NCBI GenBank assembly: GCA_900321505.1 | Contig: ONWK01000360.1 | Coordinates: 1-7,789, forward strand | Direction of reading: 5' to 3' | Length of the DNA stretch: 7,789 nucleotides | DNA from: an uncultured Eubacteriales bacterium | GTDB lineage: Bacteria > Bacillota > Clostridia > Lachnospirales > Lachnospiraceae | In this document: positions 1 through 6,222 of the stretch, in pieces | Layout of the letters: each line of letters opens with the position of its first letter | Position numbering within the stretch: the stretch's first letter is position 1 | Translations under genes and position numbers: made by a program | The notes under the pieces: model-generated | What the model was told of the DNA's origin: nothing | The model's input: only the letters and a program-made list of their open reading frames with translations | The model's database searches: none

Positions 1-16
1 AGAACCGTACGCACCC

Positions 17-31
17 TGCTCCGAAGGAGCA
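17..31. other. Small hairpin, 6-bp stem with GAA loop
   Basis: TGCTCC and GGAGCA flank a GAA triloop. It lies just left of the palindromic repeat at 33-83 and may be the tail of a longer composite element or of a gene ending left of the window. All three plus-strand frames meet a stop at 44-46, 54-56 or 67-69, so a plus-strand gene could end here, but no frame can be chosen. No T-run follows, so it is not a convincing terminator. Confidence 0.35.
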
Positions 32-32
32 G

Positions 33-83
33 CCCGAACGAAGTGAGGGTTTGTGAACGATTTCCTTAATCGTTCACAAAGGT
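33..83 (+). repeat. Palindromic dispersed repeat, copy 1
   Basis: A perfect 13-bp inverted repeat (TTTGTGAACGATT at 50-62, AATCGTTCACAAA at 68-80) has a 5-nt loop and lies within a 51-bp unit. The unit recurs in inverted orientation at 7351-7401, with 46 of 51 positions identical by my alignment. It starts 8 nt beyond the stop codon of the OhrR-like gene. Neither side of the stem is followed by a T-tract, so it is a poor intrinsic terminator. It resembles a REP-like or MITE-like intergenic repeat; no transposase is nearby. Confidence 0.75.
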
Positions 84-91
84 ATACTTTC

Positions 92-544
92 TCAATCCTG
101 AGTATTTTCAATATTATCCAGTACCAGATGCAGAAGCCTGTACAGCTCTTCAGCATCCTTCGGTGAAATGTTCACGCATTTTCCCATCCTCGGCGGTACG
201 GTGACTGCCAGCTCCTTAAGCTTCTCACCCTCCTCGGTGATGGCCACTATAAGATTCCTCTCGTCCTCCTCCGAACGATGCCTGGAAATGTATCCCTTAT
301 GCTCCAGCTTCTTAAGTACAGGCGTCAGAGTCCCCGAATCCAGAAACAGACACTCTCCCAGTTCCTTTACATTGGTGTGCTTACGTTCCCACATCACAAG
401 CATGGTAATGTACTGCGTATATGTAAGATCCAGCTCGTCCAAAAAGGGCTTATACCTGCGTACTATTTCCTTTGCACACACATAAAGCGGAAAGCATAAC
501 TGATTTTCCAGCTTAAGACAGTCATACTCTCTTTCCTCTTCCAC
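92..544 (-). CDS. ohrR: OhrR-like MarR-family organic peroxide sensor/repressor
   Basis: A winged-helix repressor of the MarR/OhrR family, 150 aa from the GTG at 544. The N-terminal motif LKLENQLCF carries the conserved peroxide-sensing cysteine (Cys17, matching Cys15 of B. subtilis OhrR). Tyr21, Tyr31 and Tyr42 match the tyrosines that hydrogen-bond or cover that cysteine in OhrR. The recognition region LDSGTLTPVLKKLEHKG (about 68-84) and the wing with SEEDERN (about 91-97) are typical. A further cysteine (Cys123) lies roughly where two-cysteine OhrR proteins have their resolving cysteine. In this family, oxidation of the cysteine by organic hydroperoxides releases DNA and derepresses a peroxidase such as Ohr; no ohr gene is in the window. 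I prefer the GTG start because GGGAGGTGATC precedes it with 7 nt after GGAGG. The ATG at 565, which would add 7 residues, has only a weak AGGGG upstream. The gene has its own promoter and operator. Family call is firm; the exact inducer is inferred. Confidence 0.88.
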   Translation of the reverse strand: MEEEREYDCLKLENQLCFPLYVCAKEIVRRYKPFLDELDLTYTQYITMLVMWERKHTNVKELGECLFLDSGTLTPVLKKLEHKGYISRHRSEEDERNLIVAITEEGEKLKELAVTVPPRMGKCVNISPKDAEELYRLLHLVLDNIENTQD

Positions 545-546
545 CC

Positions 547-557
547 GATCACCTCCC
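547..557 (-). promoter_or_regulatory. Ribosome binding site supporting the GTG start of the OhrR-like gene
   Basis: GGGAGGTGATC on the minus strand is a near-perfect anti-16S match. It lies 7 nt (from GGAGG) before the GTG at 544-542. It falls inside the reading frame that would start at the ATG at 565, which argues that this ATG is not the main start. Confidence 0.8.
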
Positions 558-591
558 GGTATCATAAAGCGCCCCTGTGCATCAGATTGTT

Positions 592-606
592 TACAATTTA
601 ATTATA
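592..606. promoter_or_regulatory. OhrR-type operator overlapping the -10 box
   Basis: TACAATTTAATTATA is a 15-bp near-perfect palindrome with one mismatched pair apart from the centre. It matches the B. subtilis OhrR operator core TACAATT-N-AATTGTA, as I recall it, at all but one position. It covers the -10 hexamer (601-606) of the promoter of the OhrR-like gene and the expected transcription start region. Binding there should block RNA polymerase, implying autorepression relieved by peroxide. The site is seen; the binding is inferred. Confidence 0.7.
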
Positions 607-628
607 AGTGATTTTTTTGTTTTGTCAA
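601..628 (-). promoter_or_regulatory. Consensus sigma-A promoter of the OhrR-like gene
   Basis: Read on the minus strand, TTGACA (628-623) and TATAAT (606-601) are both perfect consensus hexamers with a 16-bp, A-rich spacer. Transcription would start near 594, leaving a leader of about 50 nt before the GTG start. A promoter this strong is consistent with a repressed gene. Confidence 0.85.
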
Positions 629-688
629 GCACTTTCTGTTTTCTTCTCACGGATCACTTTTGCGAAGCAATCTGAAATACCGTATAAA

Positions 689-715
689 GAAAGCCTGCCG
701 GTCCGGCAGGCTTTC
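689..715 (-). terminator. Intrinsic terminator after the HAD phosphatase gene
   Basis: GAAAGCCTGCCGG and CCGGCAGGCTTTC are perfectly complementary around a single central T, giving a GC-rich stem of about 11 bp with a 5-nt loop. On the minus strand it begins 5 nt past the HAD stop codon and runs into TTTCTTTAT. It separates the exporter/HAD unit from the OhrR-like gene. The plus side is also T-rich (CTTTCTCTTT), but no plus-strand gene needs it. Confidence 0.85.
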
Positions 716-719
716 TCTT

Positions 720-1373
720 TCAGCTGTTCATCTTCTCTATCTGCTCTCTTACCATGTCAGGAGTCTCTGCGAAGCATTCCGCGCCTTCCGCCTCCAGCAG
801 CTCTCTGTCACGGAAGCCCCACAGTACCGAAATGCAGGGAAGTCCCGCTGCCCTGGCGGTTGCAAGGTCCACCTCGGAATCACCGACATAGACCGAATCC
901 TCTGCGCTTGCACCAAGCTCCTTCATGGCCGTAAACACCGTATCCGGAGCAGGCTTGCGGCGGACCTCAGGGCTTTCGCCTATCGCCACCTGTATCTCAG
1001 GAAAGAAATGCTCTGCCAGCTCCTTTACTGCCATATCCACCTTGTTGGACACAATGGCCAGCTTATAGCCTTCAGCCGCAAGGCCCGACACCAGCTCGGG
1101 GATCCCTTTGTAGGGACAGGTTTTGTCAAGACAGTGTTCCCTGTAATATTCCTTAAAAATACTTACCAGTCCGGCTATATCTTCATCCGACGCTTCCGGT
1201 TCTGCCTCCCTGAGGGCATAACGGATACCGTTTCCGAAAAAATGCCTCATTTCCTCCAGCGAACGGGGTTTATAGCCTTTAAGTATAAGTGCATGGTTTA
1301 CCGCAGCTTTAAGATCCTCGAGAGTATATAAAAGTGTACCGTCAAGGTCAAAGATGATAGTGTTCTTTTTCAT
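720..1373 (-). CDS. HAD-superfamily hydrolase, phosphoglycolate phosphatase-like
   Basis: A cytoplasmic phosphatase of HAD subfamily I, 217 aa, resembling Gph/PGPase-type enzymes. Motif I is FDLDGTLL, with nucleophile Asp9 and acid/base Asp11. Motif II is IVSNK (Ser109), motif III is RRKPAP (Lys140), and motif IV is VGDSEVDLATARAAG (Asp165 and Asp169, Mg2+ binding). A helical cap domain lies at about residues 16-85. All catalytic residues are present. The substrate cannot be read from sequence: phosphoglycolate, pyrophosphate or sugar phosphates are all possible for this family. The start at 1373 is chosen because MKKNTIIFDLDGT is the usual N-terminus and AGAGGA lies 8 nt upstream; an in-frame ATG at 1412 would add an atypical 13 residues. 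It lies 90 bp after the second ABC gene with no evident terminator between, so it is probably the last gene of that transcript. A strong terminator follows. Confidence 0.87.
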   Translation of the reverse strand: MKKNTIIFDLDGTLLYTLEDLKAAVNHALILKGYKPRSLEEMRHFFGNGIRYALREAEPEASDEDIAGLVSIFKEYYREHCLDKTCPYKGIPELVSGLAAEGYKLAIVSNKVDMAVKELAEHFFPEIQVAIGESPEVRRKPAPDTVFTAMKELGASAEDSVYVGDSEVDLATARAAGLPCISVLWGFRDRELLEAEGAECFAETPDMVREQIEKMNS

Positions 1374-1463
1374 AGTTCCTGTCCTCTCCCATGGACGGTT
1401 TCCTGCTGACACGGAACCGGCATTCCGGAAATCTCCGGGGACGCCGTCATTATTGCAGCAGCG

Positions 1464-3395
1464 TTATGCCGTCAGTCCCGTATACAGATGATAGTATCTT
1501 CCCTTCTGGGCCAGCAGCTCGTCGTGAGTTCCTCTCTCCACTATCTCGCCCTGTTCAAGCACCATGATGCAGTCACTGTTCTTAACCGTTGACAACCTGT
1601 GAGCTATGACAAATGTGGTCCGTCCCGCCATGAGCCTGTCCATTCCTTCCTGAACGATCTTCTCGGTACGGGTATCAATGGAGGATGTTGCCTCATCAAG
1701 TATCAGCGCCGGAGGATCGGCCACCGCAGCTCTCGCTATGGCCAGCAGCTGCCGCTGTCCCTGACTCAGGTTTCCGCCGTCTCCGGTCAGTACGGTATCA
1801 TATCCCTCCGGAAGCTGCCTGATAAACATATCCGCATTTGCAAGCTTTGCAGCCTCGATGCATTCCTCATCCGTTGCATCCAGACGTCCGTAACGGATAT
1901 TTTCCATAACGGAGGCCGAGAAGAGATGTGTCTCCTGGAGCACCAGCCCCAATGATCTTCTCAGGTCGCCCTTTCTTATCTTATTTACGTTTATCCCGTC
2001 GAACCGGATCTTACCGTCCTGAATATCGTAGAAACGGTTTATCAGATTTGTAATGGTTGTCTTTCCGGCGCCGGTGGATCCGACAAAGGCTATCTTCTGG
2101 CCGGGCTTTGCAAAAAGCGTTACGCCGTGCAGCACCATTTTTTCCGGCACATATCCGAAGTCAACATCATCCATGACGATATCGCCTTCCAGCTTCTTAT
2201 ACTCCACCTCACCGGTTTCCTGATGCTGATGCTTCCATGCCCAGAGTCCGGTACGTTCGCCGCTCTCCGTAAGACTTCCGTCCGTATTCTCCTTTGCATT
2301 TACCAGCATTACATATCCGTCATCCTGCTCCTGTTCCTCATCCAGAAGCTTAAATACACGGTCCGCACCTGCCAGCGCCATAACGATGGCATTCAGCTGC
2401 ATGGACACCTGATTGATCGGCATGTTCAGGCTCTTATTGAACTGCAGGAAGGCAAAAAGGCTTCCCACCGTAAGGGGCGTGATCCCGGAGAAGGATGCCC
2501 CCTCCACACCGATATTGGATAAAATGAGCAGTGCGCCGACCACCGCACAGATCACGTAGCTTAAGTTTCCAAGCTGTGCATTGGCAGGCATCAGGATATT
2601 GGCATATTTATTTGCATTATTGGCGCTCTCAAAAAGCTGGTCATTCAGCTTGTCAAAGGCCTCTATGCTTTCCTCCTCATGACAGAAGACCTTTACTACC
2701 TTCTGGCCTGTCATCATTTCCTCTATATAACCGTTCAGGGTACCGATATCCTTCTGCTGGGCCACGAAGTAAGTCCCGCTCTTTTTCGAAATGCTCATGG
2801 TAACCTTAAGCATAACGCCTACCATGAAAAAGGTCACAATGGTCAGCGGCACGCTCTGTATGATCATGCAGACCGTTACTCCCACGATGGTGATGCCGCT
2901 GGAGAAAAGCTGTGGTATACTCTGGCTGATCATCTGGCGGAGGGTATCGATATCATTTGTATACATGGACATGATATCCCCTCGGGCATGGCTGTCGAAA
3001 TACCGTATGGGAAGGGATTCCATGTGATTGAACATATCCTCACGCAGCCGCCGGAGTGTTCCCTGAGTTACATTTACCATGATACGGTTCTGGGCATAGA
3101 CCGCGCCTACACCGACGGCGTAGAAGCCCGCCGTACGAAGGATCGCGCCCAGAAGCGGTCCGAAATCCGTGGAGCCGGAGCTCAGCATGGGATCGATGTA
3201 GTCGTCGATCAGCACCTGCATAAACATGGTACCCTGCAGGCTTGCCACAACTCCCACGATAATACATATGAAGACGATTATCATATGCGGTCTGTAGAAC
3301 CGAAATACATAGCCCAGCAAACGTTTCAGTACCGCTCCCGGGTTTTCTATGGAGGGCTTCATCCCCCTCGGTCTCATTCTGCCTGGTCCCGGCAT
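1464..3395 (-). CDS. ABC exporter half-transporter, catalytically competent subunit (BmrD/LmrD-like)
   Basis: Second subunit of a heterodimeric type IV ABC exporter, 643 aa, in the cytoplasmic membrane. Six membrane helices span roughly residues 35-330, followed by a nucleotide-binding domain from about 403. Visible motifs are A-loop Tyr415, Walker A GSTGAGKT (439-446), Q-loop Gln487, signature LSQGQ (543-547, where LSGGQ is usual), Walker B ALILDE with catalytic Glu568, D-loop SSID, and H-loop His599. Its own ATP site is therefore intact, while its signature motif is the variant one. About 45 hydrophilic residues (about 354-400, including GLWAWKHQHQ) sit between the membrane domain and the ATPase domain, a linker I associate with clostridial members of this group. 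Translation is coupled to the upstream subunit: its ATG overlaps that gene's TGA by one base and has AAGGAGGTGA upstream. Substrate is unknown; lipophilic drugs, peptides or lipids are typical. The C-terminus ends normally. Confidence 0.93.
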   Translation of the reverse strand: MPGPGRMRPRGMKPSIENPGAVLKRLLGYVFRFYRPHMIIVFICIIVGVVASLQGTMFMQVLIDDYIDPMLSSGSTDFGPLLGAILRTAGFYAVGVGAVYAQNRIMVNVTQGTLRRLREDMFNHMESLPIRYFDSHARGDIMSMYTNDIDTLRQMISQSIPQLFSSGITIVGVTVCMIIQSVPLTIVTFFMVGVMLKVTMSISKKSGTYFVAQQKDIGTLNGYIEEMMTGQKVVKVFCHEEESIEAFDKLNDQLFESANNANKYANILMPANAQLGNLSYVICAVVGALLILSNIGVEGASFSGITPLTVGSLFAFLQFNKSLNMPINQVSMQLNAIVMALAGADRVFKLLDEEQEQDDGYVMLVNAKENTDGSLTESGERTGLWAWKHQHQETGEVEYKKLEGDIVMDDVDFGYVPEKMVLHGVTLFAKPGQKIAFVGSTGAGKTTITNLINRFYDIQDGKIRFDGINVNKIRKGDLRRSLGLVLQETHLFSASVMENIRYGRLDATDEECIEAAKLANADMFIRQLPEGYDTVLTGDGGNLSQGQRQLLAIARAAVADPPALILDEATSSIDTRTEKIVQEGMDRLMAGRTTFVIAHRLSTVKNSDCIMVLEQGEIVERGTHDELLAQKGRYYHLYTGLTA

Positions 3396-5164
3396 CAGCC
3401 CTCACCTCCTTGCATAACCTCATCGAAGTCCCTGCTTCCTCCCTGCTGGGATTCATAGACTTCCCTGTAGATCTCATTTGTCTGAAGCAGTTCCTCATGG
3501 CTGCCGAAGCCGCAGACGCGTCCCTGATCCATAACTATGATCCTGTCCGCATCCATCACACTGGATATACGCTGTGCGATGATAAGCTTGGTCGTATCCG
3601 GAATATATTCCCGGAAGCCCGCACGTATCTTCGCATCAGTTGTTGTATCCACCGCGCTGGTGCTGTCATCCAGGATCAGGACCTTGGGCTTCCTGAGCAG
3701 CGCCCTGGCGATACAGAGCCTCTGCCTCTGCCCGCCGGACAGATTGGACGCTCCCTGTTCAAGCACAGAGTCATAGCCATCGGGCATTTTATCTATAAAT
3801 TCATCTGCGCAGGCCAGTCTGCAGGCTTCCCTGCAGTCCTCAGGCGTTGCATTCGGATTACCCCAGCGCAGATTCTCCAGTATCGTTCCGGAGAAAAGTA
3901 CGTTTTTCTGAAGCACTACCGCCACCTGACTGCGCAGGGTATCCATATCGTAGGAGCGGACATCCTTTCCGCCTACGGATACCGAACCGGATTCCACATC
4001 ATAGAGGCGGCTCACAAGAGAAACCAGACTGGACTTTGAACTTCCCGTTCCTCCGATGATGCCTATGGTCTCTCCGCTCCGGATGGACAGATTGATATCC
4101 TGCAGCACCGGTGCCTCGGAGGTATCATTGTAACGGAATACCACATGATCAAATGAAATGCTTCCATCCGGGATATCATGATCCGGATTCTCGGGATTGG
4201 TAAGAGCGCTTTCCTCATCCAGGACCTCGACGATACGCTTTGCACTGGGGATGGATATGGTGATCATGACCGCCACCATGGAAAGCATCATAAGGCTCAT
4301 CAGTATCTGCATGCAGTAGGTCAGAAGCTGAGTCAGATTTCCGGTTGTAAGACTTGCCTGTCCCGTATTGACTATGATCTTAGCGCCTACCCAGCTAACC
4401 ATAAGGATACAGAAATATATCGTTGTCTGCATGATGGGGGCGATGAAAGCCATCAGAGACTCCGCCTTGCAGAAGATCTTGTAGATCATCCTGCTGGCAT
4501 GATTAAACTTCTCCTTTTCATGCTCCTCACGGACAAACCCCTTTACTACGCGGATTGCCGTCACATTTTCCTGAACACTTTCATTCATCTTATCGTACTT
4601 TGGAAATGCTTCGGAGAATATCTTCGTAACCCTTCTGATCAGGAGAAATGCCACGATGGCCAGTACGATGACCGCACCGAGATAAACCATGGAAACCTGA
4701 GCGCTGATGGTGAATGCCACCACCATGCAGATGATCAGACTGGACGGAGCGCGTGTAAGCATTCTGAGCACCATCTGATATGAATTCTGCACATTCGATA
4801 CATCAGTTGTCATCCTGGTCACAAGACTGGAGGTGGAGAACTTATCAATATTAGAAAATGAATAGGTCTGGATCCTCCGGTACATGGAGCGGCGCAGATT
4901 TCTGGCAAAACCCGTGGATGCACGCGCGCCGTATTTGCCTCCCATGATACCGGCCCACAGTGCGCCTGCAGCAAGCAGCAGCATGATTCCTCCGTAAAGC
5001 AGAACCCTGCCCATATCCACCTTATCAGTTTCGGAAAGGTCAATGATCTTACCCATATACCGCGGGATCAGCACCTCGAAGATAACCTCCAGCACCATAA
5101 AAAGCGGCGTCAGGATCGAATCCTTCTTAAATTCCTTAACTTCTTTCAATAATCGTTTCAGCAT
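3395..5164 (-). CDS. ABC exporter half-transporter, degenerate-site subunit (BmrC/LmrC-like)
   Basis: First subunit of the heterodimeric ABC exporter, 589 aa. Six membrane helices lie at roughly 15-36, 53-74, 138-158, 160-178, 240-265 and 283-305, followed by an ATPase domain from about 335. A-loop Tyr345, Walker A GGTGSSKS (371-378), Q-loop Gln419 and a canonical signature LSGGQ (475-479) are present. Walker B is VLILDD, with Asp500 in place of the catalytic Glu, and the H-loop has Gln531 instead of His (IAQRIS). Its own ATP site should thus bind but hydrolyse ATP poorly, and it pairs with the variant LSQGQ of the partner. Its good signature completes the partner's active site. This asymmetry is established for BmrCD, LmrCD and TM287/288. 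The ATG at 5164 is preceded by AGAGGAGAA, with GAGG 7 nt away. The last residues MQGGEG are encoded by the ribosome binding site of the next gene. Function is multidrug or lipid/peptide export by family; substrate not determinable. Confidence 0.93.
   Translation of the reverse strand: MLKRLLKEVKEFKKDSILTPLFMVLEVIFEVLIPRYMGKIIDLSETDKVDMGRVLLYGGIMLLLAAGALWAGIMGGKYGARASTGFARNLRRSMYRRIQTYSFSNIDKFSTSSLVTRMTTDVSNVQNSYQMVLRMLTRAPSSLIICMVVAFTISAQVSMVYLGAVIVLAIVAFLLIRRVTKIFSEAFPKYDKMNESVQENVTAIRVVKGFVREEHEKEKFNHASRMIYKIFCKAESLMAFIAPIMQTTIYFCILMVSWVGAKIIVNTGQASLTTGNLTQLLTYCMQILMSLMMLSMVAVMITISIPSAKRIVEVLDEESALTNPENPDHDIPDGSISFDHVVFRYNDTSEAPVLQDINLSIRSGETIGIIGGTGSSKSSLVSLVSRLYDVESGSVSVGGKDVRSYDMDTLRSQVAVVLQKNVLFSGTILENLRWGNPNATPEDCREACRLACADEFIDKMPDGYDSVLEQGASNLSGGQRQRLCIARALLRKPKVLILDDSTSAVDTTTDAKIRAGFREYIPDTTKLIIAQRISSVMDADRIIVMDQGRVCGFGSHEELLQTNEIYREVYESQQGGSRDFDEVMQGGEG
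3402..3411 (-). promoter_or_regulatory. Ribosome binding site for the second ABC subunit, inside the first subunit's gene
   Basis: AAGGAGGTGA on the minus strand lies 9 nt (from GGAGG) before the ATG at 3395. It forms codons of the upstream gene's C-terminal residues. Together with the TGATG stop/start overlap it implies coupled, near-equimolar synthesis of the two subunits. Confidence 0.8.
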
Positions 5165-5200
5165 GGCTTCTCCTCTGTCTTTCTGTTACCGATCTATACA

Positions 5201-5229
5201 ATGATAACCTTATATAAAATAAGTTTCAA
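5201..5229 (-). promoter_or_regulatory. Candidate promoter of the ABC exporter operon
   Basis: On the minus strand TTGAAA (5229-5224) and TATCAT (5206-5201) are separated by exactly 17 bp, with an AT-rich spacer. TTGACT (5234-5229) overlaps as an alternative -35. A leader of about 30 nt would precede the ATG at 5164. No complete OhrR operator is seen here, only a single TACAAT half at 5197-5202. Confidence 0.5.
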
Positions 5230-5245
5230 GTCAAAAAAAATAGAA

Positions 5246-5274
5246 GTGACATCTGATTTTTCCTGTGATATTAT
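5246..5274 (+). promoter_or_regulatory. Candidate extended -10 promoter of aroD
   Basis: GTGACA (5246-5251) and TATTAT (5269-5274) are spaced by 17 bp. A TGA directly upstream of the -10 provides the TGn extended -10 element. Transcription would start near 5281, leaving a leader of about 50 nt. It lies back to back with the exporter promoter: the two sets of boxes are about 17-20 bp apart, so the two polymerases could interfere. Confidence 0.6.
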
Positions 5275-5332
5275 ATAGTGTGAGACTTTTTGAATCTGAA
5301 TCCGGTTATACTCGAAAAATGAGGTAACATGC

Positions 5333-6130
5333 ATGGGTAAGATCACATACAAATCCATATCATTCGGTGACAGGATACCGAAGATCTGCGTGCCTGTCGT
5401 GGGGCGTTCCCGCGAAGAGGTTCTGGCACAGTCTGCCGCCATCTCCAGGGAAGCCGAACGCATTGCCGCTCTCGGCCTCAGAGAAGCCCCTGTGGCAGAA
5501 ATAATCGAATTCCGCGCAGATTACTTTGACCATGTCACAAATCAGACTGAGCTGACCGAGCTTCTGAAGGAACTCAGAGAAGCCCATCCGGACCGGCTTC
5601 TTCTCTTCACCTACCGCAGTGAGGAGGAAGGCGGCGAGCTTCGTCATGACCGTGCCGAAAACATGATAGACGATATCTCTGCATGGGCTATGGTCAGCGG
5701 CTATATCGACCTGATAGATATTGAGCTGATGTCAGGAAATTACAGAGTTGTCAGAAATGCCACGAAGGCCCGAGATCTCGGAATAGGCGTTGTCATGTCA
5801 TATCATGATTTTGAAAATACGCCTCACAATGAGGAGATGGAAGGTCTGCTCTGGGATATGGAGCAGCTTGGCGGAGATATACTGAAGATCGCAGTTACAC
5901 CGAAGAATCACTTTGATGTGGACCGCGTTCTGGAACTCACGGAAGACGTGACCAGAGGCCATTCAAATCATCCCATCTCACGTCCCGTAGTTCTGATCTC
6001 AATGACTGATGCAGGAACCGTTACACGTACCGCCTGCGCAAAGACAGGCAGCGCCTTCACCTTTGCAAATGTGGGTATGGGCTCTGCTCCCGGTCAGCTG
6101 TCACTCGAAGAGCTTGTAAGAAGACTCTAG
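5333..6130 (+). CDS. aroD: Type I 3-dehydroquinate dehydratase
   Basis: Cytoplasmic enzyme of the shikimate pathway that converts 3-dehydroquinate to 3-dehydroshikimate through a Schiff base. It is 265 aa against about 250 for the family, with a slightly longer N-terminus. Key residues by alignment to the E. coli/Salmonella enzymes: Glu59 and Arg61 (IIEFRADYF), Arg95 (FTYRSEEEGG), Glu131 (DIELMSG), catalytic His158 (MSYHDFENTP), Schiff-base Lys185 (ILKIAVTPK), Arg232 (TVTRTA), and Ser251/Gln255 (GSAPGQLS). The segment usually written ISMGxxGxxSR reads ISMTDAGTVTR here, with Arg retained. The ATG at 5333 follows GAGG (5321-5324) at 8 nt; a nearby ATG at 5329 is out of frame and stops after three codons. 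It is the only plus-strand gene, is not beside other aro genes, and is followed by a strong hairpin. Confidence 0.95.
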   Translation: MGKITYKSISFGDRIPKICVPVVGRSREEVLAQSAAISREAERIAALGLREAPVAEIIEFRADYFDHVTNQTELTELLKELREAHPDRLLLFTYRSEEEGGELRHDRAENMIDDISAWAMVSGYIDLIDIELMSGNYRVVRNATKARDLGIGVVMSYHDFENTPHNEEMEGLLWDMEQLGGDILKIAVTPKNHFDVDRVLELTEDVTRGHSNHPISRPVVLISMTDAGTVTRTACAKTGSAFTFANVGMGSAPGQLSLEELVRRL

Positions 6131-6160
6131 CCAAAGACTTTAGTAAAACCTTAACCCTGA

Positions 6161-6210
6161 AAACCGGGGACGGTTCTTAACGTATTAAGAACCGTCCCCG
6201 GTTTGTTTTT
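6161..6210 (+). terminator. Strong 20-bp stem hairpin between convergent genes
   Basis: Arms at 6161-6180 (AAACCGGGGACGG...) and 6185-6204 are perfectly complementary over 20 bp, with a CGTA loop. GTTTGTTTTT follows on the plus strand, giving a good terminator for aroD, which ends 30 nt upstream. On the minus strand the stem is followed by a shorter T-run, so it may also serve the oxidoreductase gene, whose stop is at 6223-6225. The GGGGACGGTTCTT arm resembles dispersed repeats seen in other Firmicutes (my recollection, not checked), so it may be a mobile repeat used as terminator. Confidence 0.88.
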
Positions 6211-6222
6211 CACTGGTAACTC

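Noticed and set aside
1..8. AGAACCGT at the left edge as a fragment of the 6161-6204 repeat
   Set aside because: Only 8 bases match, which is too short to separate from chance.
50..80. Palindromic repeat copy 1 as an intrinsic terminator of the OhrR-like gene
   Set aside because: The stem is followed by CCCTCAC on the minus strand and GGTATAC on the plus strand, with no T-run.
660..1331. Long plus-strand open frame (223 codons) opposite the HAD gene
   Set aside because: Its translation is Cys/His/Arg-rich with no domain, and the minus-strand frame has complete HAD motifs. It is an antisense shadow.
1374..1412. Longer HAD start at ATG 1412
   Set aside because: It adds 13 atypical residues before the standard MKKNTIIFDLDGT start, which has its own ribosome binding site.
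1374..1463. Terminator between the second ABC gene and the HAD gene
   Set aside because: Only short imperfect stems (such as CCGGA/TCCGG around 1425-1440) without a T-tract. Read-through is more likely.
2679..3458. Plus-strand open frame of 259 codons opposite the ABC genes
   Set aside because: His/Tyr-rich translation without recognisable motifs, spanning the junction of two clear ABC genes. It is a shadow.
5197..5211. Possible OhrR operator at the exporter promoter
   Set aside because: Only a TACAAT half is present; the other half reads differently from AATTGTA, so there is no support for direct OhrR control of the exporter.
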